Shown in pieces: positions 59,946 to 64,000 of a stretch of DNA of 64,000 nucleotides. This DNA is from CAZVVT01 sp964630595 (GTDB lineage Bacteria; Chlamydiota; Chlamydiia; Chlamydiales; VFKH01), in contig CAZVVT010000002.1 of NCBI GenBank assembly GCA_964630595.1, forward strand, positions 186,001 through 250,000, read 5' to 3'. Position 1 is the first letter of the stretch, and every line of letters begins with the position of its first letter. Below the pieces are notes generated by a model. The model saw only the letters and a list, made by a program, of their open reading frames with translations. It searched no databases and was not told where the DNA came from. The position numbers and the translations under genes were made by a program.

Positions 59946-60803
59946 ATGCGCAAGCTCGCCCTATTGCTTCTCTTAAGCGCCTGCACCTGCCCTCCCATCC
60001 CCTTTTACCCTCAGTGCACCTACACGCCCGAAAGCTGCCACGTACACTCCCACTCTCCCACCCTACCCGCCACCTCTTTGGAAGAACGCGTCGGTGATGC
60101 TTTCGCGCACGATAGGGACTTCCCCAATGCCGTAGCCGCCTTCCGCAGAGCCCAAATCATTGACCAATGCGACTGCACCTATAAAATCTTGCTGACCTAC
60201 TATCTCGACCAAAAGTACTGCGAAGCGCTGCGCCTCTTTCGCCAAGCCCGTCCACGTCCCTCGCGCGATCTCAGTGTGATTCTCTTCGATCTGGGCATCA
60301 AAACGTGCAACCCCCAACTCAGCAGCAACTCCCTTACCCTACTGCGCCAAAGCGATCCCGCCTTAGCAGACAAGTTAGCCCTCTACGCGGCTGTCTCGAG
60401 CGGCCACCTTGCGCAAGCAGCGCATATGCCTGGAGCTCCGCGCTACTTCAAAACCCTTTTGAATGAATATTGCTGCTGCACAAAGTCGGTCAACCAAGCG
60501 CGCGTCCTCAATGCCGTCCTGCCCGGTGCCGGCTACATGTACGTGGGCCAAGTCAGCACGGGCATCACGGCCATCCTCATCAACGCGCTCTTCATCGCCG
60601 CTACCGTGCAGTTTGCCAAACACCAAAACGTACCCGCCGCCATCATCTTCGGCAGTCTTGAAATGGGCTGGTACATCGGCGGCATCTGGGGCGCCGGCCG
60701 CGCCGCTGCGCAATACAACGAAGCGATCTACGAACGCATCGCCCGCAAAGCCCTCGACCAAGAACGGCTCTACCCTATCCTCAACATCGACTATGCGTTT
60801 TAG
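59946..60803 (+). CDS. Lipoprotein with TPR-like and membrane C-terminal regions
   Basis: 285 residues; the ATG follows the sctC stop without a gap. Lipobox LALLLLLSACTC (Cys 13). Helix pairs in the middle look like TPR units (VGDAFAHDRDFPNAVAAFRRA, YYLDQKYCEALRLFRQA). Near residue 210 there is a hydrophobic stretch (ITAILINALFIAATVQFA), an unusual feature for a lipoprotein. Many Cys (CCCTKS, CDCTYK). Its end overlaps the YidD-like gene by 11 bases. The function is unknown; its link with T3SS is by position only. Confidence 0.65.
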   Translation: MRKLALLLLLSACTCPPIPFYPQCTYTPESCHVHSHSPTLPATSLEERVGDAFAHDRDFPNAVAAFRRAQIIDQCDCTYKILLTYYLDQKYCEALRLFRQARPRPSRDLSVILFDLGIKTCNPQLSSNSLTLLRQSDPALADKLALYAAVSSGHLAQAAHMPGAPRYFKTLLNEYCCCTKSVNQARVLNAVLPGAGYMYVGQVSTGITAILINALFIAATVQFAKHQNVPAAIIFGSLEMGWYIGGIWGAGRAAAQYNEAIYERIARKALDQERLYPILNIDYAF

Positions 60804-61068
60804 CCTCTTCCTTCTCCCTCTTGCCCTCTTCGCTGACCTCACCTACCCGATCGAGTTCTTCCAAGAGCGTATCTCCCCCATCGACGGCGTCCGTTCCCAC
60901 TACCGCCCCAGCTCCTCGCAGTACACCAAAGAGGCCATCCGCCGCTACGGCCTGCCCTGGGGCGTCATCATGGGCTGCGACCGCCTCATGCGCGAAAACA
61001 GCGACGAATGGCTCTATCCCCCCATCGACGAACCCCCTTTCCGCTTCAAATACGACCCTGTTCGCTAA
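60793..61068 (+). CDS. yidD: YidD-family protein with exported N-terminus
   Basis: 91 residues starting at ATG 60793. A hydrophobic leader (MRFSLFLLPLALFADL) precedes the YidD core: YPIEFFQERISPIDGVRSHY, RPSSSQYTKEAIRRYGLPWG and VIMGCDRLMREN, corresponding to C-x-P-T-C-S-Y-type positions, though the family's cysteines are largely replaced by Pro-Ser-Ser. YidD assists YidC insertion of membrane proteins. Since rnpA/yidC neighbours are far away, this copy is a displaced, signal-bearing version. Confidence 0.75.
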   Translation: MRFSLFLLPLALFADLTYPIEFFQERISPIDGVRSHYRPSSSQYTKEAIRRYGLPWGVIMGCDRLMRENSDEWLYPPIDEPPFRFKYDPVR

Positions 61069-61084
61069 AACAGGACAAGCTCTT

Positions 61085-61372
61085 TTATTTAGGGGAATGT
61101 GACTCAGCAGCTCTTTGCATGCACACTGCATAAGCTTCTCTCGCTCCACTGAGCTTTGAACAATCCGGACCGTGGAGAGCTTTTACTTTTGCTAAGGCCT
61201 TGAATTCTGAAGCGCATGTGTGTTTGCACTCTTCTAGTCGGATAGCCGCAGCGCGTGCCAGCTCTCCTGCGTGTGCACAAGCCACGCTATCTCTTTTTCC
61301 ATGACAGGGCTTGAACGCTGAAGCGGCGCGAAAAGCAGTTGCACTATCCTCTCTACACGGACTAACAAACAT
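61085..61372 (-). CDS. Small Cys-rich hypothetical protein
   Basis: 95 residues: helical with a repeating pattern of cysteines spaced by 14-18 residues (CREDSATAF, KPCHGKR, VACAHAGE, EECKHTCAS, GPDCSKLS, YAVCMQRA), which resembles twin CxnC helical hairpins such as CHCH proteins. The start codon (ATG 61372) has no signal peptide and no clear ribosome site. Lies between convergent YidD-like and the ABC transporter genes. I cannot assign it to a family. Confidence 0.5.
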   Translation of the reverse strand: MFVSPCREDSATAFRAASAFKPCHGKRDSVACAHAGELARAAAIRLEECKHTCASEFKALAKVKALHGPDCSKLSGAREAYAVCMQRAAESHSPK

Positions 61373-61383
61373 CTCTGGCTCTC

Positions 61384-63117
61384 TTATGAATGGTTTGGTG
61401 CGATAGTTTGATGTTTCCAGAAATGGGTGTACAGTCCATTTTTCGCCAGCAGCTGCTCATGCGTGCCATCTTCGACGATGCGCCCCTTTTCGAAGACGAG
61501 GATGCGGTCCATGTGCAAAAGAGTGGAGAGGCGGTGAGCAACGACGATCGTGGTGCGGCCCTGCATGAGGCGGTGGAGGCTCTCTTGGATTTTGCTTTCC
61601 GTTGCGGAATCCAGCGCAGAGGTGGCTTCGTCGAGAACGAGAATAGGCGCGGCCTTTAAGAGGGCGCGAGCGATGGCAACGCGCTGGCGCTGACCGCCGG
61701 AGAGCTTGACACCGCGCTCGCCCACAGGCGTGTCATAACCACGCGGAAGAGCTTTGATAAATTCGTCGGCGTGCGCCGCTTGTGCAGCATGCACCACTTC
61801 GTCTATTGTCGCTTCCGGCTTACCGTAGGCAATGTTTTCGTGCAGAGAGCGATGAAAGAGCGAAGGGTCCTGCGGAATGAACGAGATCGCTTCATGCAGG
61901 CTTTTTTGCGTGCACTGAGCAATGTCCTGCCCATCGATGAGAATCTTGCCCGACTGCACATCCCACACGCGCAGCAGCGCATTGACAAACGTGGTCTTTC
62001 CGCTTCCTGAGTGGCCTACAAGGCCTACTTTTTGTCCGCCGGGAATCACTACGTTCTTGTTCGCAAAGAGCACCTCTTGCCCGCGGTAGGCAAAGTTCAC
62101 ATGGTCAAAGCGAATCTCCCCTGCAGCCACACGCAAAGACACATCACCCTGATCCACCACTTCCACGGGATCATCGAAGATGGTCATCGCCTGTTTTGCC
62201 ACGCCCCATGTACGAATGAATTTAGGGATTTCTTGGCTGACATACCAGGTGACGTCAATGATATGCCACGTCGAACCGGAAATAAAAACCACATCGCCCG
62301 CATCGATTTCTCCCCGCACCCATTGCGCAATCGCCAACAACAGAACACCTACTGCGGGTCCCACTAGCATACTCAAGGCCATCGCAAGGCGCATCCACTC
62401 CAAAGCGGTCTTCGTTCTTACGTCAGCGGCAATTTCCTGTTTCTGAAAATCCCTCAACCGGTGCGCTTCGGCCGATTCTCGCGAAAAAAGCTTCACCGTG
62501 GAAATGTTAGCAATCGCATCGACAACAACACCCACCACCTTGCTGCGCAACTCCGCTCGCAGATTGGAAAAGTTCTGACACCAGCGCCGAAAAACAGTGA
62601 TGATCGTGATGTGCAGAACAAACCAGAGCAATATCACCAACGCAAAGAAGGGGTTCTTGATGGCAAAAACGGTCAACAGCACGCACAGACCCACTACGAG
62701 GGGGAAAAAGGCGAAGGCCGCCATTTCATACACCTCTTCTATAGCATCGACCATGTCATTGATCTTGTTCGAAATGCTGCCTGACAAGCGGTCCTGGAAG
62801 TATCCGATGGAGTGGCTCATCGCGCGCGCGAACATTGCAGAGCGCACACTGCCCCGCACCTGCGGCATCGCATAGCTATAGATAAAGCCCGCGCCGCGGT
62901 AGAAGGCCTCCCCAATGAGCCAAAACACCACAAGCCCCACAACCCAGGGAAGAACGTGCGACCAGCTTCTTCCCGACCCCATCGCATTGATCAGCTCGCC
63001 AAACAGATAGAACTGGACAGTGGCGCCAAAGCCCCACATCGAAATGCCGATAGCCGACAACGTCAGCCGACCCGCATAGGGCCGGTATTGCCTTCCTAAA
63101 AACTCCCACACTTTCAT
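61384..63117 (-). CDS. ABC exporter, fused permease and ATPase (MsbA-like)
   Basis: 577 residues from the ATG at 63117 (MKVWEFLGRQ); a GTG at 63141 is also possible. Six membrane helices in the first ~300 residues, then an ATPase with Walker A VGLVGHSGSGKTTFVNALL, signature GVKLSGGQRQRVAIARALL and Walker B ILVLDEATSALD. Half-transporter of the type I exporter class, which exports lipids or drugs as homodimers. Convergent-free; the next gene, a SulP transporter, ends 31 bases upstream. Confidence 0.95.
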   Translation of the reverse strand: MKVWEFLGRQYRPYAGRLTLSAIGISMWGFGATVQFYLFGELINAMGSGRSWSHVLPWVVGLVVFWLIGEAFYRGAGFIYSYAMPQVRGSVRSAMFARAMSHSIGYFQDRLSGSISNKINDMVDAIEEVYEMAAFAFFPLVVGLCVLLTVFAIKNPFFALVILLWFVLHITIITVFRRWCQNFSNLRAELRSKVVGVVVDAIANISTVKLFSRESAEAHRLRDFQKQEIAADVRTKTALEWMRLAMALSMLVGPAVGVLLLAIAQWVRGEIDAGDVVFISGSTWHIIDVTWYVSQEIPKFIRTWGVAKQAMTIFDDPVEVVDQGDVSLRVAAGEIRFDHVNFAYRGQEVLFANKNVVIPGGQKVGLVGHSGSGKTTFVNALLRVWDVQSGKILIDGQDIAQCTQKSLHEAISFIPQDPSLFHRSLHENIAYGKPEATIDEVVHAAQAAHADEFIKALPRGYDTPVGERGVKLSGGQRQRVAIARALLKAAPILVLDEATSALDSATESKIQESLHRLMQGRTTIVVAHRLSTLLHMDRILVFEKGRIVEDGTHEQLLAKNGLYTHFWKHQTIAPNHS

Positions 63118-63147
63118 AGTGCGAGCAATTGTACGCCTCACAGTGAG

Positions 63148-63999
63148 TTAATTAACAGACGGGACGGGGGTGATGCCGATCATGTTTTCGGCGTGGAAGT
63201 AGGCGGCCTGGATGCAGGCGGCAGGAGTCATGGGGTTCATAAGGAAGAGGTTAGCAGCGCCAATCTCGCGGGTGAAGCCGCTGTCGGAGAGGACCTGCCA
63301 GACAGGGCGGGTGATGCCGGAGAGAAGAAGGTGGCAGCCTTTGGAGCGGGTGTAGCGCAAAAGGTGCTGGAGGGCACTGGCGGCGGTGGCGTCGAGGTGG
63401 AAGGCGTTGGTGAGCTTGAGGATGATGACCTTGACTTCCGGGTCGCGGGCGAGGGCCTTGACGGCGACCTGGAGAAGGTCGGCGGCGGCGAAGAAGAGTT
63501 CGCCATCGACCTGGAGAATGCGGATGGGCCGTTTTTCGGCGATCTCCTGGGGCGTGAGCGATTTGAGTTGGCCGGTGTCATCTAAGTGGCATTCGATGAA
63601 GCGCGGGCTGGCAGCCTTTTTCAAGTAGAGCAGTATGGAGAGAATGATGCCGATGTAGAACGCCATGTCCACATTGAAAAAGATGCAGGAGATGGCCGTG
63701 GCGACCAGGACGAAGGCATCGGCGGCGGTGGCGCGCAGGCAAAAGAGCACCTCGTTCCACTTGATCATGCGCCAGGCCGTGATGATGAGGAGGGCCGCAA
63801 GGGCGCCCAGCGGGATGCGCACCACAACGGGAAAGAAGAGCACGACGAGGATGATCACGCACAGAGCGCTTAAGGCAGCGGCTGCGCGGGTTTTGGCACC
63901 GCCGGCAAAGTTGAGAGAGCTGCGGGTGAAGCTGCCTGAACCGGGCATGCCGCCAAAGCAGGCACTGACCAAATTGGCCGAGCCCAGCGCGAAGATCTC
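63148..63999 (-). CDS. SulP-family anion transporter, C-terminal part (5' end outside window)
   Basis: The frame enters at the window's right edge; residues there (EIFALGSANLVSACFGGMPG) are the SulP signature region and SGSFTRSSLNFAGGAKT follows. Remaining membrane helices (FVLVATAISCIFFNVDMAFY, ILSILLYL) lead to the cytoplasmic STAS domain (RILQVDGELFFAAADLL, VIILKLTNAFHLDATAASAL, SKGCHLLLSGITRP). Such proteins exchange sulfate, bicarbonate or other anions. At least 284 residues are seen. Confidence 0.93.
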   Translation of the reverse strand, partial: EIFALGSANLVSACFGGMPGSGSFTRSSLNFAGGAKTRAAAALSALCVIILVVLFFPVVVRIPLGALAALLIITAWRMIKWNEVLFCLRATAADAFVLVATAISCIFFNVDMAFYIGIILSILLYLKKAASPRFIECHLDDTGQLKSLTPQEIAEKRPIRILQVDGELFFAAADLLQVAVKALARDPEVKVIILKLTNAFHLDATAASALQHLLRYTRSKGCHLLLSGITRPVWQVLSDSGFTREIGAANLFLMNPMTPAACIQAAYFHAENMIGITPVPSVN

Positions 64000-64000
64000 C

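Noticed and set aside
1..64000. CRISPR array, prophage or insertion sequence
   Set aside because: No regular direct repeats with spacers, no transposase, integrase or phage structural gene recognised.

Overview
The window looks like chromosome from a member of the Chlamydiae outside the classical genus Chlamydia, i.e. an environmental 'chlamydia-like' lineage. Three blocks have the gene content and order known from Chlamydia: mutS-uvrC-rpsN-rpmJ-rpmH-rnpA followed by a disulfide-isomerase-like thioredoxin (1-5826); mreB-SNF2 helicase-tRNA-Gly-tig-clpP-clpX (19667-27450); and a type III secretion (T3SS) core operon in the order chaperone-sctD-cdsE-sctF-cdsG-(CT668-like)-sctN-sctO-sctP-sctQ-kinase-sctC (46684-59945). 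Base composition appears near 50% GC by eye, richer than the roughly 40% of well-known chlamydiae. Pathway-rich eukaryote-like and secreted proteins fit an intracellular life style.

Layout. 1-6.3 kb: DNA repair, ribosomal and RNase P genes, two exported thioredoxins, a DTW-like protein. 6.2-8.3 kb: membrane adenylate cyclase. 8.3-13 kb: accessory genes, including two tandem paralogues (the first broken by an in-frame TGA at 8511), an erythromycin-esterase/beta-lactamase-like fusion, an Inc-like two-hydrophobic-lobe protein and a SEC-C protein. 13-19.2 kb: TtcA-like PP-loop enzyme, lipoprotein, SurE, tRNA-Leu, then a minus-strand accessory group (LysE exporter, LRR protein, AlaX, 2OG-Fe oxygenase, a protein resembling mitochondrial carriers). 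19.2-27.5 kb: conserved core. 27.5-31 kb: a three-gene translationally coupled minus-strand operon with two PI3/PI4-kinase-like proteins and a DCC-family membrane protein. 31-34.3 kb: T3SS translocator module (small hydrophobic protein, SycD/LcrH-type TPR chaperone, CopB-like translocator). 34.8-44.3 kb: lipoprotein, Gfo/Idh oxidoreductase, two duplicated two-domain glycosyltransferase-like genes, a sulfotransferase, a very glycine-rich autotransporter, and three sets of scars from repeated segmental duplication. 44.3-61 kb: a second CopB-like translocator, the T3SS core operon, then a lipoprotein and a YidD-like protein. 61-64 kb: small Cys-rich protein, ABC exporter and the C-terminal part of a SulP transporter that runs off the window.

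How the genes may work together. The T3SS operon supplies the secretin (with an unusual array of six extra repeat domains), inner ring, needle, ATPase, stalk, ruler, C-ring and a regulatory kinase; two separate translocator genes plus chaperones would build the host-side pore. The lipid-kinase-like pair, the LRR protein, the carrier-like protein and possibly the glycosyltransferase-like pair are candidate host-acting proteins, but that role is inference from domain type only. The most noteworthy items are the PI-kinase-like operon, the [oxidoreductase tail-promoter-glycosyltransferase-sulfotransferase tail] duplication history, the kinase fused to a degenerate SpoIIE-like domain, the expanded secretin, and the TGA-interrupted paralogue.
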